Translations under genes and position numbers: made by a program
The notes under the pieces: generated by a model
Seen by the model: the letters and a program-made list of their open reading frames with translations, nothing else
What the model was told of the DNA's origin: nothing
Database searches by the model: none
DNA from: UMGS1668 sp035447605
GTDB taxonomy: Bacteria > Bacillota > Clostridia > Oscillospirales > Ruminococcaceae
DNA: 64,000 nt
Direction: 5' to 3'
NCBI GenBank assembly: GCA_035447605.1
Contig: DAOTHJ010000003.1
Coordinates: 1-64,000 of the forward strand
In this document: in pieces, positions 42,741-51,793 of the stretch
Numbering within the stretch: the stretch's first letter is position 1
Layout: each line of letters opens with the position of its first letter

Positions 42741-44081
42741 ATGAAAAAATTCCTTGCGATGATTCTTGTTCTGTGCCTCGTACTTGCGGGCTGCTCGGGC
42801 ACGGAGGAAGAAGCTCCGGAATCCGGAAGCAGCGATTCCTCGTCCGCCGCGGAAACCCCTGCCGGCGACGAGCAGGTGGAGATCGTCTTCTGGAACGTCT
42901 TTGCCGACGACTCCGACACCGGCGTCTTCCTCGCCGATGCGGCAACCAAATTCATGGCCGACAACCCCGACATCAAAGTGACGATCGTGGGCCAGGGTGG
43001 CTACGACGACATCGTCGAGCGCCTTGAGGCCGCCGCCGCCTCCCAGTCTCTGCCGACCATGGCGATCATTGAGGAGACATTCCTCGGCCGCTTCTATCCG
43101 CTGACCGTCGATCTCTCCCAGTATCTCGATCCGGCCGTCGTCGAAAACTATCAGGACGGCCTGATGGTCTCCTGCTACTATGACGGCGTGCTCCGCGCAG
43201 TACCGTTCAACCGCTCCATGCCGAACCTCTATGTCAATAAGACCCTCTTCGACAACGCCGGCATCACCGAGATCCCGGATACTTGGGATGAGGTCTATAC
43301 GACCGCCGAGGCGCTGACCGATCCGGAACAGGGCATCTACGGCTTTGGCGTCTGCTGGGATACCGACGCATGGATCTATGAGTCCATCCTGTATTCCTTC
43401 GGCGGCGAGATCATCAGCGAAGACAACAAGACCATCCTGCTTGGTCAGGACAGCACGGCCGCCGACATCCTCACGAAGTTCCAGGATGAGGCGGACGCCG
43501 GCATCTTCTTCAACCCCTACATCTATCAGGATAACGTCTGGTCCACCATCGGTTCCGCCTTCCTTGACGGAAAAGTCGCCATGTTCCTCGGCTCTAACGG
43601 CGTCTATTCCATGTATAAGGGCTGGATGGCCGACGCCGGCTACGAGATGGAAATCTATCCGCACCCCGGTTTTGAAAACGGCATCGCCACCGGCGCAGGC
43701 AACATCGTAATGTTTGCCGACGCCACTGAAGAGCAGCGCGCCGCGGCCGCGAAGTTCATCGAATACCTTGCCACCGACGACGTCGCGGGCGCCTATACCG
43801 TTCTGACCGGCTACCTCCCGACGACCGAGACCTGCGTCAACCAGGCCGACCTCGCCGCCTTTATTGAAGCGAATCCGGACTATGTGAATGCGATCAACCA
43901 GATGCAGTATGCCCACAGACGTCCGTTGACCTCCGCATGGAAGAGCATCTACACCGCTCTCACCGACGAGATCGCCTACTGCATGACCTACACGGATACC
44001 GATGCCGCCGCCTCCATCGCCACCGTTTCGGAGCAGGCTCAGGTTCTGCTCAACGACGCCACCGCGCTTGCTGCGGGCTGA
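42741..44081 (+). CDS. Extracellular solute-binding lipoprotein (CUT1 type)
   Basis: A 446-residue ligand-binding lipoprotein. The signal peptide ends in a lipobox LAGC with the lipidated cysteine at residue 18, then a Ser/Glu-rich linker of about 25 residues and the family 1 solute-binding fold (VEIVFWNVFADD, AATKFMADNPDIKVTIV, FLDGKVAMFLGSNGVYSM). AAAGGAGG lies just before the ATG at 42741; longer in-frame starts are rejected. It sets the ligand specificity of the importer; the ligand is unknown but expected to match the ARH and kinase chemistry. Confidence 0.94.
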   Translation: MKKFLAMILVLCLVLAGCSGTEEEAPESGSSDSSSAAETPAGDEQVEIVFWNVFADDSDTGVFLADAATKFMADNPDIKVTIVGQGGYDDIVERLEAAAASQSLPTMAIIEETFLGRFYPLTVDLSQYLDPAVVENYQDGLMVSCYYDGVLRAVPFNRSMPNLYVNKTLFDNAGITEIPDTWDEVYTTAEALTDPEQGIYGFGVCWDTDAWIYESILYSFGGEIISEDNKTILLGQDSTAADILTKFQDEADAGIFFNPYIYQDNVWSTIGSAFLDGKVAMFLGSNGVYSMYKGWMADAGYEMEIYPHPGFENGIATGAGNIVMFADATEEQRAAAAKFIEYLATDDVAGAYTVLTGYLPTTETCVNQADLAAFIEANPDYVNAINQMQYAHRRPLTSAWKSIYTALTDEIAYCMTYTDTDAAASIATVSEQAQVLLNDATALAAG

Positions 44082-44129
44082 TCATTTTTTCCGGCAGCAA
44101 CTATTTCCCGAACTGAAAGGAAACGCGCT

Positions 44130-45110
44130 TTGAAAAAAACGACATTCATCTCCGAAGGGAATTTCTACAAGGGGAATATCCACACCCATACCACCCGCTC
44201 CGACGGGCGGCTTTCTCCGGGAGTGGTTATTTCGGAGTACCGCAAACGCGGCTACAACTTCCTGATCCTGACGGAGCACAACCGCTATACCAACCTCAAA
44301 GGATACGACTCCGACAATTTTATTCTGCTGCCCGGCATGGAGATCAACCCTCCGCCGGATATCCACGCGATCCGGGATTATCATTTCCTCTGCCTCCCCG
44401 GCACCAAAGAGATGCGGGAGCATGCGACGCTGCCGCCCTATGAGCACGATCATGTGCTGGATCTCAAGACGTTTCACACCTACGAGGATCTTCAGGAGAT
44501 GATCGACGACGCCTATAACCGCGGCAACATGATCACGATCAACCATCCCTTCTGGTCGAAGGTGGAATACGACGAGATCCTTCCGCTCAAGCACCTCTTT
44601 GCGATGGAAGTGTTCAACTACTGCTCCTATATGCTCGAAAACGTGGGCACCGCTTTTTCCCACTGGGATGCGGTGCTCCGGAACGGCATGCGGCTCTGGG
44701 GAACCGCCGTCGACGACGGGCACAACTTCTACCCGTTTGAATCCGGCGGCAACGATTCCTTCGGCGGCTGGATCACGGTGAAGGCGAAGAGCCTTTCGCA
44801 GGACGACCTGATGGAGGCCATCGCCTCCGGCAGCTTCTACGGTTCCGCGGGCCCGGAGATCTACGATTTCTATGTGGAGGACGGGACGATCCATTTCTCC
44901 TGTTCTCCGGTATCGAGAATCTTTGTGAACGGCCACCAGCGCGAGCTTCGCGTAAAATGGCACGATCCGGGTGATCCGCCGCTGACCGAGCTTGTGTGCC
45001 CGCTCTGGGGCGACTGCCAGTGGTGCGAGGCGGAGAAATATGTCCGCATCGAGTGCATCGACGAGTTTGGCCGCAAGGCGTTCACCAACCCGATCTGGCT
45101 CGACGACTGA
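44130..45110 (+). CDS. PHP-domain metal-dependent phosphoesterase
   Basis: A 326-residue protein with an N-terminal PHP fold: NIHTHTTRSDG (metal-binding His-x-His and Asp), LTEHNRY, PGMEINPP, and later INHPFW, AMEVFNY and a WGTAVDDGHNF segment (Asp-x-His). PHP proteins hydrolyse phosphomono- or phosphodiesters with a trinuclear metal centre. A beta-rich C-terminal domain of about 70 residues follows. TTG at 44130 after AAAGGAAA is chosen. It follows the binding-protein gene by 48 bp, so probably belongs to the import operon and could remove a phosphate from the imported compound (inference). Confidence 0.88.
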   Translation: MKKTTFISEGNFYKGNIHTHTTRSDGRLSPGVVISEYRKRGYNFLILTEHNRYTNLKGYDSDNFILLPGMEINPPPDIHAIRDYHFLCLPGTKEMREHATLPPYEHDHVLDLKTFHTYEDLQEMIDDAYNRGNMITINHPFWSKVEYDEILPLKHLFAMEVFNYCSYMLENVGTAFSHWDAVLRNGMRLWGTAVDDGHNFYPFESGGNDSFGGWITVKAKSLSQDDLMEAIASGSFYGSAGPEIYDFYVEDGTIHFSCSPVSRIFVNGHQRELRVKWHDPGDPPLTELVCPLWGDCQWCEAEKYVRIECIDEFGRKAFTNPIWLDD

Positions 45111-45515
45111 TTTTGTTGTCCCGGAATTCCAAACCTTCGGCGGCTGCCGCCCGATGTCATTGCCGGGTTCACCGGCGGTTGGTCCGAAAGGCGATGATCT
45201 ATTTGCTCCGGCTCGGCGGCCGGCGCCGCAATTCTTGCAGCCGTTTTCCGCCGAATCCGCAAAGGCGTGCCCGGAAATCCGGCACCAGCCCGATCCGGCC
45301 CGACGACCGACGCCGCGGCCTGATCGCAAGGCAATACGTACCCTCTCTCAATCAGATCCTCTTTTGAAAACAGGCCGGGCGGGAAGACTCCCGAAGAGCT
45401 TTCCGCCCGGTCTGCGGAGGGTCTATTCTTTTGCGTACAATTTTGCGAAATTTGTAAATAATTGGGGTTTCCGCGTTTCTGAGGGCGAATCCGGGGATGC
45501 GGAAGGAAGGAAAAC
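45111..45515. other. 405-bp intergenic region with GC-rich hairpin
   Basis: No gene is supported. At 45375-45410, CCGGGCGG pairs with CCGCCCGG around a 20-base loop, without a T run. TTGCGT at 45431-45436 with an AT-rich stretch about 17 bp later is a weak promoter candidate for the kinase gene. It therefore remains unclear whether the kinase is part of the import operon. Confidence 0.4.
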
Positions 45516-46469
45516 ATGGACGACGCTGTGACCAAGTGGTCCGACAAACTGGATGCGTTCCATATCGGCCTCATCTGCGGGGTGCTCGGAATCATCCCGC
45601 AGGAGATCGACGACATTTATACCAATCCCGGCCGGGGCATCAACAACGATACCTTTGTGATCGCCGCCAAGGGAAAAACCTATCTCTACCGCCTTCCCGG
45701 AAAAGGCACGGAGCTCTTCTGCGACCGCGACCGGGAATATGACGCCTACATGCGGCTCAAAGAGTACGCCATCACCGACGAGCTCGTCTATTTTGAGCCG
45801 CGCCTCGGCATCAAGATGTCCGTCTATTACCCAAACAGCCACGTCACGGATGTCACGAGCGACGAGGAACTCCGCCTCTCAATGGAGCTCATTTACCGGT
45901 TCCATCACCTGCCGGTCGAATTCCCGGTCGTCGATACGCCTTCCATGCGCCTCGAACGCTATCATAACATCGCGGAGGAATCCGCCGGAAGGGAGCACTA
46001 CCCGGAAGGCTTCGAGAGCTTTTTGCAGGAGGTGCTGGAGTTTGAGCCGACGCTTGACCGCTTTTCGCAGAAGCTCTGCCCCTGCCACGGCGACTGTCTG
46101 CCGAACAACGTGCTGTTCCCCTGCGGGAAGCCGGAGCCGATCCTGATCGACTTTGAATTCCCGGCCATGAGCGATCCCTACGGAGATCTTGCGGCCTTCT
46201 GCCACGACGGCGAGCTCCCGGAGGATGCCTGCCTCCGGTGCCTTGATTATTATCTTGGCCGCCCGGCCGGAAATCTCGAAAAATGTAAGCTCTTCGGCTA
46301 TATCGCGGTCGTCGCGGCGATGTGGTGCTGCTGGTCTTCTTATAAAGCCGCAGTGGAGAAAAACGCCGGATTCTACGACGGGTATTCCCTGATGTCCTAT
46401 CGCTACGCCAAATTCGGACGGGAGCTCGCGAAGAAGTTCCTGCCCGGCGCGGAAAAAGAGCTTGGATAA
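45516..46469 (+). CDS. Choline/ethanolamine-kinase-like phosphotransferase
   Basis: A 317-residue kinase of the aminoglycoside/choline phosphotransferase (LicA) group. The ATP lobe has GINNDTFVI and YLYRLPG; the catalytic loop is PCHGDCLPNNVLF (Asp with distal Asn) and the metal-binding segment is LIDFEFPAMSDPYGDLA. It would phosphorylate a hydroxyl on a small amino alcohol or sugar. GGAAGGAAGG precedes the ATG. It ends the catabolic island on the plus strand, with its own terminator. A second, distinct member lies at 59710-60651. Confidence 0.86.
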   Translation: MDDAVTKWSDKLDAFHIGLICGVLGIIPQEIDDIYTNPGRGINNDTFVIAAKGKTYLYRLPGKGTELFCDRDREYDAYMRLKEYAITDELVYFEPRLGIKMSVYYPNSHVTDVTSDEELRLSMELIYRFHHLPVEFPVVDTPSMRLERYHNIAEESAGREHYPEGFESFLQEVLEFEPTLDRFSQKLCPCHGDCLPNNVLFPCGKPEPILIDFEFPAMSDPYGDLAAFCHDGELPEDACLRCLDYYLGRPAGNLEKCKLFGYIAVVAAMWCCWSSYKAAVEKNAGFYDGYSLMSYRYAKFGRELAKKFLPGAEKELG

Positions 46470-46474
46470 AGAAT

Positions 46475-46512
46475 AAAACCCCGGAGCCGAAGGACGGCAC
46501 CGGGGTTTTCTT
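46475..46512. terminator. Bidirectional terminator after the kinase gene
   Basis: AAAACCCCGG (46475-46484) pairs with CCGGGGTTTT (46500-46509); it also lies downstream of the convergent germination gene. Confidence 0.9.
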
Positions 46513-46542
46513 ATGCTTAAAAAATGGTCACGGGCCGAATGC

Positions 46543-47928
46543 TTATAACCGGAAGAGCAGCTTCGCAATGCCTTTTGCGGAGAAAGGGATGACCGGCCAG
46601 AAATATCCTTTGGTGCCCGGGCTTTTTGTGGCGAGGATCAGCATCAGCGTGACCGCCATCGCCACGGCGAATCCCCAGACGCCGAAGAGCGCCGTCAGGC
46701 TGACCGCGAGGATCCGCATATATTTGATGGCATAGCCGAGCTCATAGCCTGGCTGGCTGTAGTTTGCCATGGCGACAAAGGACATATAAAGCAGCGTATC
46801 GGAGCAGAACCAGCCGGATTCGACGGCATAGTTCCCAAAGACGATCGCTCCGATGATGCTGAAGGAGGTGGTCAGCGTCTCCGGCGTGCTCAGAGAGGAG
46901 AGCTTGAGGCCGTCGATGATGAATTCGAGCAGCAGAAGCTGAATCGCCGGATGCAGGTAAGGCGTCTCGTCGAGCAGGATGAAGTGAAACGTCTGCGGCA
47001 CATACTCGGGGTACCGCAGCGCCAGCAGCCACAGCGGCGTCATCACGAGCGTCAGCAGCATGACGATGAGCCGCGTCAGCCGGAGGTAGGCGCCCGTCAG
47101 CGGCGGGAAATAGTAGTCGTTCGCGTCCTCGGAGATGGCGAACAGCGTTGCCGGAAGGATGATCGCCGAAGGGGAGTTATCCACCAGAATCGCGAGGTCT
47201 CCCTCAAGAATCTGGGCGGCGGTGGTATCCGGGCGCTCGGTAAATTTATATTTCGGAAACGGATTCCAGCGCGTTTTTCCGGTGAGGAGGGAGGCCATGC
47301 TCTCCTGATTCATCGTTAGGGAATCCATATTGGAGCTCTTGATCCGGCTCCGTACATCTTCGAGCAGCTTCGGATCGGCCCTGCCTTCCATCCAGCAGAT
47401 CGCGACATCTGTCTTTGAGCTGACGCCGGCCGTCAGATACTCAACGTGGAGCCGCGGGTCCCGGATCCGCCGCCGGATCAGCGCGCAGTTGAGCACCATG
47501 GTCTCGGTGAAGCCGTCCCTCGAGCCGCGCAGAACCTTATCCCGTGCCGGCTCCGAAGTGGTGCGCTGCGGATATTCCCGCAGATCCATCACAACGGCGG
47601 CGTCGAAGCCCTCGACCAATATGATGGTGAGCCCGCTGAGCACGGCGGTCACAATCGCCTTTTCTTCCTGCTCAAGCGTGGCCGCGCAGTGCGGAACGCA
47701 GCATTCCAAAAAGCTCTGGGCATCCTTCATTTCCTTCGGTCTCGCAAGAAGCAGAGTCTCCAGAACCCGTTCAAGGACGCTGTCCTTCGTGAGTCCGGTG
47801 ACGAAATAAAGGGCCGCGTCCCGCTCGCCGATGACGAGGTTCCGTTCCTGAAGGTCAAAATTTTGTTCCGGGTCAAAGATGGCGGCAAACCGCCGCTTTT
47901 CTTCTTCCAGATTTCCGGATATCTGCAT
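46543..47928 (-). CDS. GerA-family spore germination protein (SpoVAF-like)
   Basis: A 461-residue membrane protein of the GerAA/SpoVAF family. The soluble N-terminal half contains the family motif YPQRTTSEPARDKVLRGSRDGFTE and MEGRADPKLLEDVRSRI; the C-terminal half has four to five transmembrane helices (RLIVMLLTLVMTPLWLLAL..., FSIIGAIVFGNYAVESG..., AVSLTALFGVWGFAVAMAVTLML). The N-terminal segment FDLQERNLVIGERDAALYFVTG is closer to SpoVAF than to GerAA, hence the call. It acts in the spore inner membrane in germination. It stands alone without gerB/gerC or spoVA genes nearby. Its start codon directly follows a terminator-like hairpin. Confidence 0.9.
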   Translation of the reverse strand: MQISGNLEEEKRRFAAIFDPEQNFDLQERNLVIGERDAALYFVTGLTKDSVLERVLETLLLARPKEMKDAQSFLECCVPHCAATLEQEEKAIVTAVLSGLTIILVEGFDAAVVMDLREYPQRTTSEPARDKVLRGSRDGFTETMVLNCALIRRRIRDPRLHVEYLTAGVSSKTDVAICWMEGRADPKLLEDVRSRIKSSNMDSLTMNQESMASLLTGKTRWNPFPKYKFTERPDTTAAQILEGDLAILVDNSPSAIILPATLFAISEDANDYYFPPLTGAYLRLTRLIVMLLTLVMTPLWLLALRYPEYVPQTFHFILLDETPYLHPAIQLLLLEFIIDGLKLSSLSTPETLTTSFSIIGAIVFGNYAVESGWFCSDTLLYMSFVAMANYSQPGYELGYAIKYMRILAVSLTALFGVWGFAVAMAVTLMLILATKSPGTKGYFWPVIPFSAKGIAKLLFRL

Positions 47929-47931
47929 TGT

Positions 47932-47973
47932 AAAAAACCGCCCTTTCAGGAATATTTTGCCTGAAGGGGCGGT
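47932..47973 (-). terminator. Terminator-like hairpin at the germination gene start
   Basis: On the minus strand a 14-bp stem (plus 47960-47973 with 47937-47950, one mismatch) with an 8-9 base loop is followed by six T, ending only 3-4 bases before the ATG. It could terminate the upstream GH13 transcript or sequester the purine-rich AAAGGGCGG used as ribosome binding site. Confidence 0.65.
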
Positions 47974-48226
47974 CTCTTATACATGATTTTATAGGGGCAT
48001 TTCTCCGGCAACCAAAAAGGCAGGCGAGGATTCCTTTCCGGAGAGTGGGTCTCCCGTAGATATGGCTGCAAATTCATTTTAAGACGAGGGTTCCTATGCC
48101 GCCGACGGTCCATTCCGCACTCCGCCGAAAGAAGAGTTAGTTTTCTCCCAACCGGAGGGCGGGCGGCAGTAGCGGCGGGGACGGCGGTTTATCGTCCGGC
48201 ATCGCCCGAAAAATGTGGTTGCGGGT
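47974..48226. repeat. Intergenic region with copied GH13 gene end
   Basis: A 20-odd-base segment at the GH13 stop (about 48213-48236, GGTTGC..GTTCATTTTA) recurs at about 48065-48083 (GGCTGC..ATTCATTTTA). On the minus strand both read LK-stop. The rest has GC-rich short palindromes. No gene is supported. Confidence 0.45.
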
Positions 48227-50026
48227 TCATTTTAGAAGGATAAGTGCCTCTTGTGGAGCCAGTGCCCCGTCTTTTGCCCGCCCAAAGAGCGGTTCGGCCT
48301 TCTCCCATCCCTCCGGCAGAGGCTGCGGCCCCAAAGATCGGTTCAGCATGGTGAGCAGAGAATGTCCGCCGGCCGCTCGCTCAAAGGCAAAGACCGCCTC
48401 ATCCGTCTGCAAGATGCGAAAGTACCCGCCCATCAGTGCGGCATGCTCCTTCCGCAGCTTCCCGAGCCGGGAAACCACCTCTTTGAGCTCCGCGTCCTCG
48501 TTTCCCCACGGGTAGCAGCAGCGGCAGAAGGGGTCGCCGTAACCGTACAGGCCGGCCTCGTCGCCGTAATAGACGCAGGGCGTGCCCGGCAGCGTGAAGA
48601 TTGCGGCGAAGGCTTCGGTCAGCAGGCGCTTTCCGGTCTCATACTGTTCCGGAGAGGGAATATGGTGCGCCGCCTGCCACTCGCGGTCATGGCCGCCCAT
48701 AGGCTCACAGCCAAGGAAGGTGAGCGCCCGTTCCGTATCGTGAGTCGAAAGCAGGTTCCAGCTCCGGGCAAGGGAGGGGGCCGGGTAGTTCTCGTATAAA
48801 TCCAGAAGCGTCTCCCGTAGCGGCGCCCCGTCTCTGAGCCAGCCGAGCAGCGCCGTCCGTATGGGGTAATTCATCACGCCGTCAAGCTCGCCGCCGAGAA
48901 GATAATGCCGGCGCTCTCCGTAGGAGATCTTGTTGGAGGCGTCCTCCCAGACTTCGCCGATCAGCAGAGCACCGGGAAAGCGGTGTACGGCGGCGGCAAT
49001 TTTCCGGAGCAGTTCCTCGTCAAGCTCGTCGGCGACGTCGAGCCGAAAGCCGTCCGCGCCGAGCGAAAGCCACTTCTCGATGACGCCGCCCGGGGCGCAG
49101 AGAAAGTTTTGCCAATCCAGGTTGGAGCCGTCAACCGCCGGCAGATCGGGGAAGTTCCACCACGTCCGGTAGCCGCAGGGATAGTCCCCGAAGGTGTACC
49201 AGTCATGGTATGGGCTTGCCGGATCAGAGGCCGGCGGGCCGGGATAGCGCCGCCTCGCATTGAAGTAGACGCTGTCGCTGCCGGTGTGGTTAAACACACC
49301 GTCCAAAAGGATTTTTATACCGAGACGGTGCGCTTTTTCGCATAATAAGGCGAAATCCCGCTCCGTTCCGAGCAAAATGTCGATTTTTGTATAATCAGAA
49401 GTATTATATCTGTGATTGGAATGCGCCTCAAAAATCGGGTTCAGATAGAGCTCGGTGACGGACAGAGAGGCAAGATAATCGAGCTTCTCCATGATGCCGC
49501 GAAGGTTCCCGCCAAAGTAGTCTTTGCAGGAATCTCCGTTTTCGTCCGGCCGCCATTCCGGCAGTTCGCCGCGGCCTGCATGAAATCTCCGGTCGGGAAA
49601 GGGGCAGGGAGGACGTTCTCCGGCCTGAAAAAATCGGTCCGGGAAGACCTGATAGACCACTTCGCCGGTCTCCGCCGCCGGCTCGTCTCCCTCATAAACC
49701 GTAAGCTGGTAGTGCGCGCAGAGATCGGCCACCGCGCCGGCATCTTTGCCTTTCCGGTAAATGGCGCCGTCGTAGAAAAATTCGTAGAACAGAAGTTCCG
49801 GTATTTCTGGCGTAAATTTCGCGCAGAAGGCGTCTCCCTCCAGGCGCATTTCCCGTTCATAGGCCGGCGTATCCCAGAGATCGGCGTGAAAGATCCGCAA
49901 AACAGGAAAAACTCCCGGGGCAGGGTTCTCCGCCCGGACACGGAAAAGAATCTCCGTGCCGGCAGGGACCGCGCCGAAGGGAGTTTTACAAAATGGATCA
50001 CGGCTGTTGTAGATCAGGCGGCTCAT
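48227..50026 (-). CDS. Glycoside hydrolase family 13 (alpha-amylase type)
   Basis: A 599-residue alpha-glucan hydrolase without a signal peptide, so probably cytoplasmic. An N-terminal beta domain (about 1-125) precedes the GH13 barrel: region I DGVFNHTG, region II GFRLDVADE (nucleophile Asp), region III GEVWED (acid Glu) and region IV STHDTERAL, then a C-terminal beta domain. The N-terminal extension and YQVFPDRF segment are those of neopullulanase/maltogenic amylases. It would cut maltooligosaccharides, cyclodextrins or pullulan. It is followed downstream on the same strand by the germination gene. Start ATG behind a weak GAGGAAACC. Confidence 0.92.
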   Translation of the reverse strand: MSRLIYNSRDPFCKTPFGAVPAGTEILFRVRAENPAPGVFPVLRIFHADLWDTPAYEREMRLEGDAFCAKFTPEIPELLFYEFFYDGAIYRKGKDAGAVADLCAHYQLTVYEGDEPAAETGEVVYQVFPDRFFQAGERPPCPFPDRRFHAGRGELPEWRPDENGDSCKDYFGGNLRGIMEKLDYLASLSVTELYLNPIFEAHSNHRYNTSDYTKIDILLGTERDFALLCEKAHRLGIKILLDGVFNHTGSDSVYFNARRRYPGPPASDPASPYHDWYTFGDYPCGYRTWWNFPDLPAVDGSNLDWQNFLCAPGGVIEKWLSLGADGFRLDVADELDEELLRKIAAAVHRFPGALLIGEVWEDASNKISYGERRHYLLGGELDGVMNYPIRTALLGWLRDGAPLRETLLDLYENYPAPSLARSWNLLSTHDTERALTFLGCEPMGGHDREWQAAHHIPSPEQYETGKRLLTEAFAAIFTLPGTPCVYYGDEAGLYGYGDPFCRCCYPWGNEDAELKEVVSRLGKLRKEHAALMGGYFRILQTDEAVFAFERAAGGHSLLTMLNRSLGPQPLPEGWEKAEPLFGRAKDGALAPQEALILLK

Positions 50027-50033
50027 GGTTTCC

Positions 50034-50897
50034 TCACAAAGTCCGGTAGTTGCCGGGAGCGCTCGGCTGCGAAAGGGCGGGCAGCACGCTCTCGAGCATC
50101 ACGCCGTAGCGGGTGTCGGAGCCGTAGCTGAAGGTCGTTTTGACGCAGAGCTCAACGAAGCCCGCGGCGCGGCTCATAGCGATCGGCAGGCTCGCGCCGC
50201 CGAGCAGGGCGCCGGTCAGCACGGAGGCGAAGATATCCCCGCAGCCGGGGTAGGAGACCGGCACATAGTCGCATGGCACAAACCAAAACGATCCGCTGCC
50301 GCGGTCGTAGCCGAGGTTCGCGATCTCACCGGTGGCAAGTTCCGCGCCGGTGATGACAACGCAGTTCGGCCCGAGCTCGGAGAGCTTCGCGAGGAGGCTT
50401 CTTGCGGCGGCGTGGGTCAGCGGCTCGTAGGAGTAACCTTTCTTGAGCAGGATGGCGGCCTCGGTCAGGTTCGGCGTGATCACATCTGCCACCGCGACGA
50501 GCTCGGCCATGCGGGACTGCATCTCGGGCGTGCAGGTGCGGTAAGGCTTGCCGTTGTCGCCCATCACCGGATCGACGATTTTGAGCGCGTTCGGATAGGA
50601 GTGGAAAAACGAGAGACAGGCGTCGACCTGCGCGCTGCTGCCGAGGAAGCCGCTGTAAACGGCCTCGAAGCCGATGCCCAGCTCTTTATAGTGGGCAAGC
50701 GCGGGCTCGATGTAATCCGTCAGGTCGCGGAAGACCACCTCGCCGAGACCGCCCGTGTGAGTCGAGAGGACGGCGGTCGGCACCGGGCAGACCTGCACGC
50801 CCATCACGGAGAGCACCGGCAGGATCACGGAGAGGGAGCACCGCCCGAAGCCGGAGAGATCGTGGATGGCGGCGACGCGCTGCGGCCTTTTTTCCAT
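50034..50897 (-). CDS. Pyridoxal/pyridoxamine kinase
   Basis: A 287-residue ribokinase-superfamily enzyme of the PdxK/PdxY group that phosphorylates vitamin B6 vitamers. Signatures: AIHDLSGFGRCSL at the N-terminus, PVPTAVLSTHTGG, VDPVMGDNGKPY and, for the anion hole, PGCGDIFASVL (GCGD in place of the usual GTGD). The ATG at 50897 is chosen; GTG three codons upstream is too close to GGAG. It ends 8 bp before the GH13 start on the same strand. Confidence 0.92.
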   Translation of the reverse strand: MEKRPQRVAAIHDLSGFGRCSLSVILPVLSVMGVQVCPVPTAVLSTHTGGLGEVVFRDLTDYIEPALAHYKELGIGFEAVYSGFLGSSAQVDACLSFFHSYPNALKIVDPVMGDNGKPYRTCTPEMQSRMAELVAVADVITPNLTEAAILLKKGYSYEPLTHAAARSLLAKLSELGPNCVVITGAELATGEIANLGYDRGSGSFWFVPCDYVPVSYPGCGDIFASVLTGALLGGASLPIAMSRAAGFVELCVKTTFSYGSDTRYGVMLESVLPALSQPSAPGNYRTL

Positions 50898-51029
50898 AAA
50901 AATCACGCTCCATGTTCCAGAAAAAAATCTGCAAAATAAAATTGGTTTTCCCGGAAACGGATTCCGGGAATCTTCGCTTCCCGAGCGGGGAAACTAAGTT
51001 CAAATGAATGAAATCGGAGGGATCAACAA

Positions 51030-51212
51030 ATGACTATGAACAGAAACACGGCTGCGATCGTTTCCGGCGTTGCGGCGGCGGCGGCGATTGGCACCGCGAT
51101 TTATGCGATGAGCGGGAACAGCAGAAACATGCGCAGACTCCGCCGCAGTGCGCGCAGAACCATGGGCGCAGTGGGCAACATCGTCGACGGCATTTCCGCC
51201 ATTATGCGTTAG
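51030..51212 (+). CDS. Small basic membrane-associated protein
   Basis: A 60-residue protein with a hydrophobic Ala-rich helix (AAIVSGVAAAAAIGTAIYAM, 8-27) followed by an Arg-rich segment (RNMRRLRRSARRTMG) and a short amphipathic end. TCGGAGGG lies 8-9 bases before the ATG. Its stop overlaps the convergent HD gene by 4 bp. Similar short proteins occur in Clostridia without known function; its cationic helix might bind DNA or the membrane surface, but this is a guess. Confidence 0.65.
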   Translation: MTMNRNTAAIVSGVAAAAAIGTAIYAMSGNSRNMRRLRRSARRTMGAVGNIVDGISAIMR

Positions 51213-51793
51213 TCCAGTTCATCCAGGGTGAGGCCGTAGCTGGGCAAAAATTCAGCAACGAAAGCGTCCGCTTCCGGCAGGTGCATGTCCGCGATGGCCT
51301 TCCCGATACTTATTTTTGCGCGGGAGAATTCCCTGTTGCCGGCGTTCTCCTCCTCCACGCATTTTATTAATGCGGAGATTTTGTCGGCCGCCTTGAGGAG
51401 ACGGAGCAGTTCCGGGTCCTCGCCGGAATGGTCGAGCAGGGGCAGATAGTCCGACTGAAGATCCTCCGGCAGCATCTCCGCAAGGCGGTGTGTGGCGAAG
51501 GATTCCACGGTTTTATAGGCCCGGTTGATCTCCGGGTTAAAATATTTGATCGGCGTCGGCATGTCGCCGGTGAGGATCTCGCCGCAGTCGTGATAGAGGG
51601 CGAGCAGCACCAGATGTTCCACGTCGCAGTTCCCGCCGAAGCGCCGATTTCGCAAAAGGCCCAGCGCATGGGCGACGACGGCGGTATCGAGCGTATGCAC
51701 GGAGAGAGATTCCGGCTGGGAATTCCGCATCAGCGGCCAGCGGAAGATATGCTTCATCCGCGAAAGATAGGCGTAAAATCTGCTCCCGGCCAT
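51209..51793 (-). CDS. HD-domain 5'-deoxynucleotidase (YfbR-like)
   Basis: A 194-residue HD-family phosphohydrolase. The YfbR pattern is clear: FRWPLMRNSQPESLSVHTLDTAVVAHAL, ALYHDCGEILTGDMPTPIKYFNP (metal-binding HD pair) and KAADKISALIKCVEEE (late Asp). It would dephosphorylate deoxynucleoside 5'-monophosphates and adjust nucleotide pools. Transcribed toward the small membrane protein gene, which it overlaps by 4 bp. Confidence 0.9.
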   Translation of the reverse strand: MAGSRFYAYLSRMKHIFRWPLMRNSQPESLSVHTLDTAVVAHALGLLRNRRFGGNCDVEHLVLLALYHDCGEILTGDMPTPIKYFNPEINRAYKTVESFATHRLAEMLPEDLQSDYLPLLDHSGEDPELLRLLKAADKISALIKCVEEENAGNREFSRAKISIGKAIADMHLPEADAFVAEFLPSYGLTLDELD

